A DNA stretch of 64,000 nt from Janthinobacterium saanense (GCF_014200675.1 NZ_JACHCI010000002.1:434001-498000), one strand, 5' to 3'; positions 18,573 through 27,968 are shown, numbered from the stretch's first letter. The notes: generated by a model not told the origin, from the letters alone. Made by a program: numbers and translations.

Positions 18573-20525
18573 ATGTGCGGTATCGTCGGCATCTTTGATT
18601 TGCAGGGCCAGCGCGACATCGATGCGCTACTGCTGCTGCGCATGAACCACAGCCTGCGCCACCGGGGGCCGGACGAAGATGGTTTGCACCGCGAACCGGG
18701 GCTGGGGCTGGGCCACCGCCGCCTGTCCGTGATCGACCTGGCCAGCGGGCAGCAGCCGCTGTTCAACGCCGACCGCAGCGTGGCCATCGTCTTCAATGGC
18801 GAAATCTATAATTACCGGCTGCTGATGGCCGAGCTGCGCCAGTTCGGCCACGTGTTCCGCACCAATAGCGACACGGAAGTCATCGTCCACGCCTGGGAGC
18901 AATGGGGCGAACAATGCGTGCAGCGCCTGCGCGGCATGTTTGCCTTCGCCCTGTGGGACCGGCGCCGCCATCAGCTGTTCCTGGCGCGCGACCGCCTTGG
19001 CGTCAAGCCCCTGTATTACGGCCAGGCCAGCGACGGCACCTTGCTGTTCGGCTCCGAGCTGAAAGCCTTGCTGGCCCACCCGGCCATGCCGCGCACGCTG
19101 GACCCGCTGGCGGTGGAAGACTATTTTGCGTATGGCTACGTGCCCGAGCCGCGCAGCATCTTCCAGCATGCCTTGAAACTGCCGCCCGGCCACACCCTGA
19201 GCATACGCGCCGGCCAGCCGCTGCCCGCGCCGCGCCAGTACTGGGACGTGCCGTTCACGCCGCACGCCCATGCCAGCGAAGCGCAGGCGGGCGACGAATT
19301 GCTGGCGCGCTTGCGCGAAGCGGTGCGCATCCGCATGGTAGCCGAAGTGCCGCTGGGCGCATTCCTGTCGGGCGGCGTCGATTCCAGCGCCGTCGTCGCC
19401 ATGATGGCGGGCGCCAGTGCGTCTGCGGTGAACACCTGCTCGATCGCGTTCGGCGACCCGGCCTTTGACGAAACGCGCCATGCAGAGCTGGTGGCGCGCC
19501 GCTACGGCACCCAGCACCACACCCTGCAGGCCGGGCAAGACGATTTCCAGCTGATCGACTTGCTGGCCAATCTGTATGACGAACCGTTCGCCGACAGTTC
19601 GGCCATGCCCACCTACCGCGTCTGCCAACTGGCCCGCCAGCGGGTGACGGTGGCGCTGTCGGGCGATGGCGGCGATGAAAGCCTGGCCGGCTACCGGCGC
19701 TACCGGCTGCACACGCGCGAAGAAAAAGTACGCCGGGTGATGGACCCCTTGCTGCCGGCCAGCCTGCGCCAGTCGCTGTTCGGCACCCTGGGCCGGCTGT
19801 ATCCCAAGGCCGACTGGGCGCCCCGCTTCCTGCGCGCCAAGACCACCTTCGAAGGCCTGGCGCGCGACACCACCGATGCCTATTTTCATAGCGTCAGCAT
19901 CCTGGGCGACGCCATGCGGGCGCGCTTGTTCAGCTCCGCACTGCGGCACCAGCTGCAAGGCTACCGTGCGGTGGAAGTGCTGCGCCGCCACGCCGCCGCC
20001 AGCCCGGCGCCGGACGCGCTGTCGCAAGTGCAGTACCTGGACCTGAAAACCTATCTGCCCGGCGACATCCTCACCAAGGTGGACCGGGCCAGCATGGCGC
20101 ATGCGCTGGAAGTGCGCTCGCCGCTGCTGGACCATGAACTGGTGGCCTGGATGTCCGGCCTGCCGGCGCATTTCAAGCTGCACTGCGGCGAAGGCAAATA
20201 CCTGTTCAAGAAGGCCCTGCGCCCAATGCTGCCCGACAGCCTGCTATACCGCCAGAAGATGGGCTTTTCCGTGCCGCTGGCCAGCTGGCTGCGCGGCCCG
20301 CTGCGCCAGCGCCTGCAAGACCGTTTGCTCAGTCCCACCCTGGCGCAATGCGGCCTGTTCGAGATGGATTACGTGCGCCATCTGATCGAACAGCACGCTT
20401 CAAGCCGGCGCGACTACAGCGCGCCATTATGGTCGCTGCTGATGTTCGAGGCGTTTTTGCGGCAGGTACTGCCGGCGGCGGCCACGCCCGCTATCGTCGT
20501 CGCGCCGGCCATGGCACTGGATTAA
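18573..20525 (+). CDS. XrtA system asparagine synthetase-type amidotransferase
   Basis: A protein of 650 residues. It starts MCGIVGIF, so Cys2 is the nucleophile of a class II glutamine amidotransferase domain (RHRGPDEDG and FNGEIYNYR are also intact). The synthetase half carries the PP-loop SGGVDSS near residue 265, GDGGDESLAGYRRY, and KVDRASMAHALEVRSPLLD. The enzyme should activate a carboxylate with ATP and amidate it using ammonia from glutamine. In exosortase A loci it is thought to amidate a uronic acid or a protein component, which is unproven. It contrasts with the cysteine-less homologue encoded at 38834-40747. Confidence 0.93.
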   Translation: MCGIVGIFDLQGQRDIDALLLLRMNHSLRHRGPDEDGLHREPGLGLGHRRLSVIDLASGQQPLFNADRSVAIVFNGEIYNYRLLMAELRQFGHVFRTNSDTEVIVHAWEQWGEQCVQRLRGMFAFALWDRRRHQLFLARDRLGVKPLYYGQASDGTLLFGSELKALLAHPAMPRTLDPLAVEDYFAYGYVPEPRSIFQHALKLPPGHTLSIRAGQPLPAPRQYWDVPFTPHAHASEAQAGDELLARLREAVRIRMVAEVPLGAFLSGGVDSSAVVAMMAGASASAVNTCSIAFGDPAFDETRHAELVARRYGTQHHTLQAGQDDFQLIDLLANLYDEPFADSSAMPTYRVCQLARQRVTVALSGDGGDESLAGYRRYRLHTREEKVRRVMDPLLPASLRQSLFGTLGRLYPKADWAPRFLRAKTTFEGLARDTTDAYFHSVSILGDAMRARLFSSALRHQLQGYRAVEVLRRHAAASPAPDALSQVQYLDLKTYLPGDILTKVDRASMAHALEVRSPLLDHELVAWMSGLPAHFKLHCGEGKYLFKKALRPMLPDSLLYRQKMGFSVPLASWLRGPLRQRLQDRLLSPTLAQCGLFEMDYVRHLIEQHASSRRDYSAPLWSLLMFEAFLRQVLPAAATPAIVVAPAMALD

Positions 20526-20528
20526 GCC

Positions 20529-21743
20529 ATGCGCATCCTGCACATCCTCGACCATTCCCTGCCGCTGCACAGCGGCTACACCTTCCGCACCATCGCCATC
20601 CTGGGCCAGCAGCGCCGCCTGGGCTGGGAAACGGCGCAGCTGACCAGCGCAAAACAGGGTTGCACGGAAGCGGACGAACAAGACGTCGATGGCTGGCATT
20701 TTTACCGCACCGCGCCCAGCCGGTGCTGGTGGACGCGCCTGCCGGTGCTGCGCCAGTACGGCGTGATCCTGGGGCTGGCGCAGCGATTGCGCCAGCTGGC
20801 GCAGCAGCTCAAGCCCGACATACTGCACGCCCATTCGCCGGCCCTGAACGCCATCGCCGCCTTGAGCGTGGGCCGCGCGCTGGGCATCCCGGTGGTGTAT
20901 GAAGTGCGCGCCTTCTGGGAAGATGCGGCCGCCGACCATGGCAGCAGCCGGCCAGGCGGCTTGCGCTACCGGCTGACGCGGGCGCTGGAAGACCATGCGC
21001 TGCGGCGCGCCGACGCCATCACCACCATTTGCGAAGGCTTGCGGCGCGACCTGTGCCAGCGCGGCGTGCCGCCACAAAAAATCACCGTGATACCCAACGC
21101 CGTCGATGCCGCCAGCTTTCAAGGCAGCGCGGACTCCACGCTGACCCGCGCGCTAGGCCTGGATGGCCATCCCGTGATCGGTTTCATCGGCTCCTTCTAT
21201 GCCTATGAAGGCCTGGCCCTGCTGCTGCGCGCCATGCCGCGCATGCTGGCCGCACAGCCCACGCTGCGCCTGCTGCTGGCCGGCGGCGGCCCACAGGAAC
21301 AGGCGCTGATCACGCTGGCGCGTGAACTCGGCATCGCCCGGCAGGTGATCTTCGCCGGCCGCGTGCCGCACAGCCAGGTGGCCGACTATTATCAAATGAT
21401 CGACGTGCTCGTGTATCCGCGCCTGCCGATGCGCTTGACGGAACTGGTCACGCCATTAAAACCGCTCGAAGCGATGGCGCAAGGCTGCCTGGTGGCCGCT
21501 TCCGACGTGGGCGGCCACCGAGAACTGATCACGCATGGCCAGACGGGCATGCTGTTTCGCGCCGGCGACGCCAATGCGCTGGCGCAGACTGTACTGAGCT
21601 TGCTGCTGACACCGAACAGCTGGCCCGCCTTGCGCCGCAACGCCCGCGCCTGGGTGGAACAGGAACGCAACTGGGCCGGCAGCGTGCGCCGCTACTCCGC
21701 CGTGTATGCGCGCCTGGCGTTGGCGGCGGGCGGCCCGCCATGA
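20529..21743 (+). CDS. exosortase A-associated glycosyltransferase (GT4)
   Basis: A protein of 404 residues with the N-terminus RILHILDHSLPLHSGYTFRT, typical of the third glycosyltransferase of exosortase A operons. The GT-B C-terminal domain has VIPNAVDAASF near residue 190, GFIGSFYAYEGL near 218 and PLKPLEAMAQGCLVAASDVGG near 310. The start lies 3 bases after the amidotransferase stop, and its own stop overlaps the next start as ATGA. It probably adds another sugar of the repeat unit. Confidence 0.9.
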   Translation: MRILHILDHSLPLHSGYTFRTIAILGQQRRLGWETAQLTSAKQGCTEADEQDVDGWHFYRTAPSRCWWTRLPVLRQYGVILGLAQRLRQLAQQLKPDILHAHSPALNAIAALSVGRALGIPVVYEVRAFWEDAAADHGSSRPGGLRYRLTRALEDHALRRADAITTICEGLRRDLCQRGVPPQKITVIPNAVDAASFQGSADSTLTRALGLDGHPVIGFIGSFYAYEGLALLLRAMPRMLAAQPTLRLLLAGGGPQEQALITLARELGIARQVIFAGRVPHSQVADYYQMIDVLVYPRLPMRLTELVTPLKPLEAMAQGCLVAASDVGGHRELITHGQTGMLFRAGDANALAQTVLSLLLTPNSWPALRRNARAWVEQERNWAGSVRRYSAVYARLALAAGGPP

Positions 21744-24169
21744 AGCTGTGCGGCTTGCGCATCGCGCTGGTGGGCCCGCTGCCGCCACCGGCCGGCGGCA
21801 TGGCCAATCAAACGCAGCAACTGGCCGCCCTGCTGCGGGCCGATGGCGCCAGGGTGACGCTGATGGCCGTCAACGGTCCCGTCTTGCCACCGTGGCTGGC
21901 GCGCATACGCTATCTGCGCGCCGCACTGCGCCTGCCGCTGCACCTGTGGCGGCTGTGGCGGGCGGCCGATACGGTCGACCTGTTTCACATCATGGCCAAC
22001 TCGGGCTGGTCCTGGCATTTGCAGGCGGCGCCCGCCCTGTGGATCGCCAGCATCAAGGGCAAACCTGCCCTGCTCAATTACCGGGGCGGCGAGGCGGCAG
22101 CCTTCTTTGCCCGCTCGCCGCGCCTGCTCGCCCTCAGCCTGCGCCGCGCCAGCGCCATCGTCGTGCCCTCGCGCTTCCTGGCCGGGATCTTCGAACAATA
22201 CGGCCATACGGCGCATGTCGTGCCCAATATCGTCGACCTGGCACGCTTTACGCCTGGCCCGCGTACGTCCACTTTTGGTGATGGCCCCGTGATCATGGTG
22301 GCCCGCCACCTGGAAGCGCTGTACGACAACGCCAGCGCCGTGCGCGCGTTTGCCATCGTCCACGCCAGCATGCCGTCGGCCCGCCTGGTGCTGGCTGGCG
22401 ACGGCCCGGAACGGCAAGCCTTGCACAACCTGGCGATGGACTTGGACGTGCCGGTACACTTTGCCGGACATGTCGATAATGCAGACATGCCGGCGCTGTA
22501 CCGGGCCTGCGACCTGGTGCTCAATCCCAGCCTGGCCGACAATATGCCGATCTCGGTGCTGGAAGCGCAAGCCTGCGGCCTGCCCATCGTCAGCACCAAA
22601 GTGGGCGGCATTGCGGCACTGCTGCAAGACCAGGTCACGGCGCTGCTGGTGGCGCCCGGCGACAGTAGCGCCATGGCGGCGTCCATCCTGTCGCTGCTGC
22701 GCGAGCCGCAGCGCGCCCGCCAGCTGGCAAAGGCTGGGTTGGCGCAGGTGGCACAATATGACTGGCCGGCGATAGCCCCGCTGCTGCTGGCGCACTACCG
22801 GCGCATACGCGCCATTGCGCGCCCCGGCGCCTACACGCGGCTGGTCACGCAATGGCTGTTTCCGCTGCACGAACAAATTAAACGCCACCACAGCACGTCT
22901 TTGCTGCGCGAGCTGGAACGCTCGCAATGGTGGAACGCAGAACGCCTTCAGGCGCATCAGCTGGCCCGCCTGCGCAATCTGCTGCAGCACGCAGCCGGCC
23001 ATGTGCCGTATTACCAGGCGCTGTTTGAACGCAGCGGCTTTGATCCCGCCAGGGTGGATAGCCTGGCGGACCTGGCGCGGCTGCCGCTGCTGCACAAGGC
23101 CGACATCGCAGCGGCCCGCGACAGCTTCAAGTCTGGCCAGGCGGTGGGCTTGCGGCCGTTTGCCACGGGTGGCTCCAGCGGCGAGCCGCTGCTGTTTTTC
23201 CTGGGACGGCGCCGCATCAGCCACGACATCGCCGCCAAGTGGCGCGCCACGCGCTGGTGGGGCGTGGATATCGGCGACCGTGAAGCCGTGCTGTGGGGTT
23301 CACCGATCGAACTGCATGCGCAAGACCGCTTGCGCCGATTGCGCGACTGGCTGCTGCGCAGCACCTTGCTACCCGCCTTCGCCATGTCGCCGGTGCGCAT
23401 CGACGGCTATATCGCACAGCTGCGCCGCCTGCGCCCGCGCATGCTGTTCGGCTATCCCTCGGCGCTGTGCCGCATCGCCAGCCATGCCCACGCACACAAC
23501 ACGCCGCTCGACGGCATGGGCGTAAAAGTCGCTTTCGTTACCTCCGAACGCCTGTACGACGCGCAGCGCGAGCAGATCGGCGCCGCCTTCGGCTGCCTGG
23601 TGGCCAACGGCTATGGCGGGCGCGACGCCGGCTTCATCGCCCACGAATGCCCGGAAGGCGGCATGCATCTCACGGCCGAAGACCTGATCGTGGAAATCGT
23701 CGACGCCGCCGGCCAGCCGCTGCCCACCGGCAGCACCGGCGAAATCGTCATCACCCACCTGGGCACGCAGGATTATCCCTTCATCCGCTACGCCACCGGC
23801 GACGTGGGCGCACTGGGCATTGCACCCTGCCCCTGCGGACGCGGCTTGCCGCTGCTGCAAAAACTGGAAGGGCGCAGCACGGATTTTCTGACGGCACTGG
23901 ACGGCACCGTCATGCATGGCCTGGCCCTGGTCTACATCGTGCGCGAACTGCCGCAAGTGCGCAGTTTTAAAATAGTCCAGGAAACCCTGTTGCTGACGCG
24001 CGTGCTGCTGGTCTGTTTGCCGCGCCTGGACGAGACCACGCGCACCCTGATCGTGGCAGGTTTCCAGGCCAGGCTGGGGGCGCAGGTAACGATCGCCATC
24101 GAAGAAGTCGATGAAATCGCGGCGGAAGCCTCGGGCAAGTACCGTTATGTGATCAGCAAGGTGGTTTGA
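21740..24169 (+). CDS. glycosyltransferase (GT4) fused to CapK/phenylacetate-CoA ligase-like adenylation domain
   Basis: A protein of 809 residues with two domains in one uninterrupted frame. Residues 1-375 are a GT-B glycosyltransferase (IALVGPLPPPAGGMANQTQQ at the start, ADNMPISVLEAQACGLPIVS near residue 275). Residues 380-809 resemble CapK/phenylacetate-CoA ligase-type adenylate-forming enzymes: PYYQALFERSGFDP, the phosphate loop ATGGSSGEP near 475, YGGRDAGFIAHECP, and TGDVGALGIAPCPCGRGLP with a cysteine pair. The second half should activate a carboxylic acid as an acyl-adenylate, perhaps to decorate the sugar added by the first. The two activities are usually encoded separately. It is the last gene of the core operon. 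Confidence 0.85.
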   Translation: MKLCGLRIALVGPLPPPAGGMANQTQQLAALLRADGARVTLMAVNGPVLPPWLARIRYLRAALRLPLHLWRLWRAADTVDLFHIMANSGWSWHLQAAPALWIASIKGKPALLNYRGGEAAAFFARSPRLLALSLRRASAIVVPSRFLAGIFEQYGHTAHVVPNIVDLARFTPGPRTSTFGDGPVIMVARHLEALYDNASAVRAFAIVHASMPSARLVLAGDGPERQALHNLAMDLDVPVHFAGHVDNADMPALYRACDLVLNPSLADNMPISVLEAQACGLPIVSTKVGGIAALLQDQVTALLVAPGDSSAMAASILSLLREPQRARQLAKAGLAQVAQYDWPAIAPLLLAHYRRIRAIARPGAYTRLVTQWLFPLHEQIKRHHSTSLLRELERSQWWNAERLQAHQLARLRNLLQHAAGHVPYYQALFERSGFDPARVDSLADLARLPLLHKADIAAARDSFKSGQAVGLRPFATGGSSGEPLLFFLGRRRISHDIAAKWRATRWWGVDIGDREAVLWGSPIELHAQDRLRRLRDWLLRSTLLPAFAMSPVRIDGYIAQLRRLRPRMLFGYPSALCRIASHAHAHNTPLDGMGVKVAFVTSERLYDAQREQIGAAFGCLVANGYGGRDAGFIAHECPEGGMHLTAEDLIVEIVDAAGQPLPTGSTGEIVITHLGTQDYPFIRYATGDVGALGIAPCPCGRGLPLLQKLEGRSTDFLTALDGTVMHGLALVYIVRELPQVRSFKIVQETLLLTRVLLVCLPRLDETTRTLIVAGFQARLGAQVTIAIEEVDEIAAEASGKYRYVISKVV

Positions 24170-24190
24170 CACCGTGGCCTGACCATAAAA

Positions 24191-25564
24191 TCAAAGCTTA
24201 CCATCCCCGGCTTGGGCGCCCCCGGCATCGGTGCCCCCGGCAACGGTGCCCCCGGCAAAATCCTGCACGGCGTAGCGGACCGGCTGCGACGGCAGCATCA
24301 GCATCGGCGCAGCAGTGCCTGCGCTGACCAGCACCTGATCGATGGGAATCGCGTCCCCTTCCTCGCCGGCCAAGAAAGCCTGCACCAGGCGCATGCCGGA
24401 TGCCGGCAGCAAGTCTTGCGGCACCGGCACCGGCTTGCGCTGCATGATCGTCAACCAGTCGGGCCGGCCACCAGCCTGCACAGTGGGCGGATGCACGACT
24501 TGCAGATCGACCGAACCGGCCAGCAAGCCCACCACCAGCGGCTGACCGTGGCGCATCAGGACCATGGACTGGCCCTGCGCCTTGGGCGCCGCGATGGCAT
24601 ACAGGTGGGTGTCGGGACGGTTCATCGGCAGCGACGAAAGTCCGGCCTGGTCGATCGTCAACGGGTCGATCCCCGTGACCCGCTTCAGGCGCTCGGCCAT
24701 CATCGCCACCTTGCCGCCTTCGGCCGCAATCGGCCGTTCGGCGATATGGTGCTCGCCCACATACACCAGGATCTTCGCGCCCGGGTACTGCTTTACCGCC
24801 CGCCGGATGAGGTTATCGGCCTGGTCCTGCTCGCGCTGGCCCTGCGCCTCAAGCGGGTCCTTGGCATAGTCGGTGCGCGTCGACTCGTACGCCACGGGCA
24901 GGTAGCCCAGCGCGAGCGACTGGCGGATAAAATCGGCAAACACCGGATCGTCCAGGTAATAGCCGCTAGCCTGGCGCGGATAGCCATCGGCCGCCAGCTT
25001 CGCCATCCTGCTGAACGATGCGGCATCCTCGACGTCGCGTTTCAAGGCTTCGGCCGCCAGCACAGTATAGCCGAGCGGGCGCAAGGCGCGCGCCACTTCA
25101 AGCCCGAAGGCCCGGCCGCGGGGATCCAGATGGTTTTCATCGAGGATGACGATGCTGGTTTCTTTTGCGCGCCGGACGATTTCGGGTATGGCGGCCACCG
25201 CGTCTGCCGCGCGCAGGTCGGCGACCTGTTCGGCGGGCACCTTGAAATCGGCGCCTTTCGCCGGGTTGAAGGTTGGCAGACCGGTCATGCAGGACGTCAC
25301 CTGCGCCCATTGGTCGACCACGTCCGGGTCATCGATCTGCTCTATCCGCTGGACGCCCAGGCGCTTGAGCATGCCGAAGGTCGCGTCGAGATACTTGCCA
25401 TGCGATGCATCGCTGATCGATTGCTTGTAGGCTTCCAGCAAGATGTCGTTGTCCAGCGGCTTGATTGCCTGCGCCGCAGCGGATGACTGAGCCGTGGCCG
25501 TCATCGACATGATGGGCGCGGTGATGACGGCCAGGGCAGCAGTCATGGCTAACTTAAAACGCAT
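24191..25564 (-). CDS. secreted EreA/ChaN-like (TIKI superfamily) protein of unknown function
   Basis: A protein of 457 residues. The ATG at 25564 has AGGA six bases upstream and begins a signal peptide (MRFKLAMTAALAVITAPIMS). An in-frame start 12 codons earlier gives no signal peptide. In the middle, ILDENHLDPRGR near residue 130 and VYVGEHHIAERP near 258 look like the ENH/GEHH active-site motifs of the erythromycin-esterase/ChaN/TraB (TIKI) hydrolase-like superfamily. Function cannot be fixed: metal-dependent hydrolase and haem-binding protein are both possible. The glycine/alanine-rich tail is encoded by a short tandem repeat. It is convergent with the exopolysaccharide operon. Confidence 0.7.
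   Translation of the reverse strand: MRFKLAMTAALAVITAPIMSMTATAQSSAAAQAIKPLDNDILLEAYKQSISDASHGKYLDATFGMLKRLGVQRIEQIDDPDVVDQWAQVTSCMTGLPTFNPAKGADFKVPAEQVADLRAADAVAAIPEIVRRAKETSIVILDENHLDPRGRAFGLEVARALRPLGYTVLAAEALKRDVEDAASFSRMAKLAADGYPRQASGYYLDDPVFADFIRQSLALGYLPVAYESTRTDYAKDPLEAQGQREQDQADNLIRRAVKQYPGAKILVYVGEHHIAERPIAAEGGKVAMMAERLKRVTGIDPLTIDQAGLSSLPMNRPDTHLYAIAAPKAQGQSMVLMRHGQPLVVGLLAGSVDLQVVHPPTVQAGGRPDWLTIMQRKPVPVPQDLLPASGMRLVQAFLAGEEGDAIPIDQVLVSAGTAAPMLMLPSQPVRYAVQDFAGGTVAGGTDAGGAQAGDGKL
24209..24253. repeat. three 15-bp tandem units inside the 3' end of the TIKI-like gene
   Basis: Three imperfect copies of GGC-N5-GYGCCCCC-type units (24209-24223, 24224-24238, 24239-24253) encode a five-residue repeat rich in Gly/Ala at the C-terminus of the minus-strand protein. 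The in-frame unit length means copy-number change would not disrupt the frame. Confidence 0.7.
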
Positions 25565-25745
25565 GGAACGTCCTATCTGGTAGTGTAGTGCATCGTGCAA
25601 TCCATCCGATTCTAGCAGCGGCGGTTTGATCTTGTATAGTGCCAGTCGCGGCCATCAAAAAACCGAACAAATTACAGCATGACAAATTCGAGTGCGCGGT
25701 TTTATGTACAATGCCAGCCCTGTCAACAGCGTGCGGGGCCTCACC

Positions 25746-26645
25746 GTGAACCAACTACTCGCCATGCGCGCTTTTGTGCGTGTCGTGGAAAACGGCTCGT
25801 TCAGCCGCACAGCCGACCAGTTGATCTTGCCGCGCTCGACCGTCAGCAAACTCATCACCGACCTGGAACGGCATCTGGGCATCAAGCTGATGCAGCGCAC
25901 CACGCGTGCCGTTGTCCCCACTTCGGATGGCCTCGAATATTACAGCCACGCTGCGCGCCTGATCGCCGAACTCGATGCAGTCGACACGGCTGCGCGCAGC
26001 AACAAGCTCAAGCCGGGCGGCCATTTGCGCATCGACGCGCCCGCCTCGTTTGCCAATTGCCTGCTGATTCCCACGCTGCCTGACTTTCACCGGCTTTACC
26101 CGGACATCACCATCGCGCTGGGCATCAGCGACCGCGCCGTCAACATCGTGGGGGAAGGCGTCGATTGCGTACTACGGGCGGGCAAACTTGACGACATGAC
26201 GATGATAGCCCGCAAGATCACCGACTTGCAATACATCACGTGCGCGGCGCCCGCCTACCTGGAGCGCATGGGCACGCCGGCTTCGCCGCTCGATTTGCAG
26301 CAAGGCCACGTGCAGGCTGGATACTTTTTTGCCGCCTCGGGCAAGCTGGATGCGCTGGTATTTGAACAGGGAACCGAGCGCCACACACTGGCCAGCACGG
26401 TGTTTTCCACCAATGACGGCAATGGTTTGAAAGAAATGCTGCTGGCGGGCCTGGGCATAGGCCAGCACTTCCAGCGTGTGGTGCAACCATATCTGGATGG
26501 GGGCCAGCTGCTGCAGATTTTGCCGCAATGGTCACGGCCAGCCATCCCACTGCATGTGCTGTATCCACCCAACCGCCATCAAAATGCGAGATTGAAAGTG
26601 TTTATCGACTGGCTGCTGCGCACTTTTGGCGATACAGTAGATTAG
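25746..26645 (+). CDS. LysR-family transcriptional regulator
   Basis: A protein of 299 residues from a GTG at 25746, chosen because it gives the canonical N-terminus NQLLAMRAFVRVVENGSFS. An ATG 18 codons upstream (25692) is possible but adds a non-family extension. The winged helix-turn-helix is at residues 15-60 (TADQLILPRSTVSKLITDLE), followed by the periplasmic-binding-protein-like effector domain (about 90-295). It is divergent from the secreted TIKI-like gene, with about 180 bases between starts, so that gene is a plausible target. The stop codon abuts the stop of the convergent RidA gene with no gap. Confidence 0.9.
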   Translation: MNQLLAMRAFVRVVENGSFSRTADQLILPRSTVSKLITDLERHLGIKLMQRTTRAVVPTSDGLEYYSHAARLIAELDAVDTAARSNKLKPGGHLRIDAPASFANCLLIPTLPDFHRLYPDITIALGISDRAVNIVGEGVDCVLRAGKLDDMTMIARKITDLQYITCAAPAYLERMGTPASPLDLQQGHVQAGYFFAASGKLDALVFEQGTERHTLASTVFSTNDGNGLKEMLLAGLGIGQHFQRVVQPYLDGGQLLQILPQWSRPAIPLHVLYPPNRHQNARLKVFIDWLLRTFGDTVD

Positions 26646-27050
26646 TTAGTCAGGAAGTATCGCCGTCACGCGTATCTCAATCCGCATCTGCGGCAATCCC
26701 AGCGCGGCAACGCCCGTTTCCGTCCAGATCGGCGAATGATGCGGCATGTAATGGCGGTACATGCGCGTCATCGTTTGATTGACTTCCGGCGGGAAACCGC
26801 CCACGTGGTAGGAATTGACGTGCACCACATGCTCCCACTTTGCGCCGGCCGTGGCCAGCGTGCTGTCCAGGTTCTTGAAGGCCTGGACGATCTCATCCTC
26901 GACGCTTTCGGGGAAATTCAATCCATCATCCCAGCCACCCTGGCCAGACGTTTCAATCCGGTTGCCTATCTTCACCGCTTGGGAATAATGCAGTTCCTTT
27001 TGCAGCAGCGGGCCATAACCGGGGGTAAGGAAAAATTCAGGCTTGCTCAT
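26646..27050 (-). CDS. RidA family protein (enamine/imine deaminase fold)
   Basis: A protein of 134 residues, the normal YjgF/YER057c/UK114 length. The conserved IETSGQGGWD near residue 32 and the C-terminal RIEIRVTAI with the substrate-binding arginine support the family. RidA proteins hydrolyse reactive 2-aminoacrylate imines, and other subgroups have different substrates. It stands as a single gene, convergent with LysR. A hairpin 40 bases upstream of its start may end transcription from the small gene beyond. Confidence 0.88.
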   Translation of the reverse strand: MSKPEFFLTPGYGPLLQKELHYSQAVKIGNRIETSGQGGWDDGLNFPESVEDEIVQAFKNLDSTLATAGAKWEHVVHVNSYHVGGFPPEVNQTMTRMYRHYMPHHSPIWTETGVAALGLPQMRIEIRVTAILPD

Positions 27051-27090
27051 GGACTTCCTTTGCTTGTTTATGCAATACGATCATCAAAAG

Positions 27091-27138
27091 AGTTTCCGCA
27101 TCGGGACTTGCTAGCTAGCTAGCCCGATGCCTGAAACT
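27091..27138 (-). terminator. probable intrinsic terminator hairpin
   Basis: A long inverted repeat (AGTTTCCGCATCGGG at 27091-27105 against CCCGATGCCTGAAACT at 27123-27138, one bulge) encloses a CTAG-rich loop. On the minus strand the stem is followed by CTTTTG, so it could end transcripts from the small gene at 27330-27557 before ridA. The short U-run makes it a moderate candidate. Confidence 0.5.
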
Positions 27139-27329
27139 GATGAACATCTTATTGAATTAAAACGAGCAACAAAAGACAGGATCTACGCCATGACTGTCCA
27201 TGCTCATGCACAATAAAGTGCTTGTGTCTGCATCGGCAAACCTCACATTCTGACGTTACGCGGCGGTGCGCATTGGCATAAGGCCTATCGCTTCAGCAAT
27301 GGGCACCTGCCCCAAGCTATCCCACACCG

Positions 27330-27557
27330 TCATTCCGCGCTGAACTCCGCTGCCGCCCTGGCTGCCCACAGTGCTTCGGCGTGACTGGCAAACGGGCTGT
27401 CGTAACCATCGATCGATCCATCGCTATCGACAAAATACAGCCACCAGCCATCGCCCTGTTCGCGGATGGCGGTGTGGCCTGGCGCGCAATGCTGGGCCAC
27501 CTCCTGGGTCGATGCCAAGGTAGCGATGGTGATGCCGCGGTGGAGGATGGTTTTCAT
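27330..27557 (-). CDS. small hypothetical protein
   Basis: A protein of 75 residues from an ATG at 27557 (MKTILHRGITIAT). A longer in-frame version starting at 27608 exists but its first 17 residues do not look like part of a soluble protein. The sequence is soluble and tryptophan-rich (EQGDGWWLYFVDSDGSIDGYD, then an alanine-rich helix). I do not recognise a family, and no neighbour suggests a role. The start is 63 bases from the divergent TfoX gene, so they may share a promoter region. Confidence 0.6.
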   Translation of the reverse strand: MKTILHRGITIATLASTQEVAQHCAPGHTAIREQGDGWWLYFVDSDGSIDGYDSPFASHAEALWAARAAAEFSAE

Positions 27558-27620
27558 GGCAAAATAGACAAAAGAGAGAGTGTAACCGCCCACCCGGCAT
27601 AATGACATAGGGAAAACAAC

Positions 27621-27968
27621 ATGGCATCACAGCAAGGCACGGTGGATTTTTTGCTGGACCAGATGGCGGGCGCGGGCGGCCTCAGCGCGAAGAAGATGTT
27701 TGGCGAGTACGGCGTGTATTGCGACGGCAAGATGTTCGCCATCATTGCCGACGACCAGCTATTCATCAAGCCGACGGACGCCGGGCGGGCCTGGATCAGT
27801 GCGCAAGGCACGCTGCAGGAAGCGCCGCCCTACCCGCAAGCCAAACCCTATTTTTTGATCAGTGGCGAACTGTGGGACGAGCGCGACTGGCTGTCCCAGC
27901 TGGCGCGGCGTACGGCCGACGCCTTGCCGGTGCCCAAACCGAAGCCGCCGCCGAAAGCGCGAAAGTAA
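27621..27968 (+). CDS. TfoX/Sxy N-terminal-domain protein
   Basis: A protein of 115 residues. The N-terminal domain shows the family signature SAKKMFGEYGVYCDGKMFAI near residue 22 and LFIKPTDAGR. It has only the N-terminal TfoX domain, lacking the C-terminal helix-hairpin-helix half of full-length Sxy. It ends in a lysine/proline-rich tail. Full-length relatives activate competence genes, but single-domain forms are widespread and mostly uncharacterised, so a competence role should not be assumed. Confidence 0.85.
   Translation: MASQQGTVDFLLDQMAGAGGLSAKKMFGEYGVYCDGKMFAIIADDQLFIKPTDAGRAWISAQGTLQEAPPYPQAKPYFLISGELWDERDWLSQLARRTADALPVPKPKPPPKARK

Noticed and set aside
24209-24253. Possible CRISPR-like or VNTR array
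   Set aside because: Only three short 15-bp units within a coding frame, with no spacers; listed as a tandem repeat only.
27106-27122. GCTAGCTAGCTAGC tract as a possible restriction or attachment site
   Set aside because: It is the loop of the larger hairpin at 27091-27138 and has no repeat partner elsewhere in the window.
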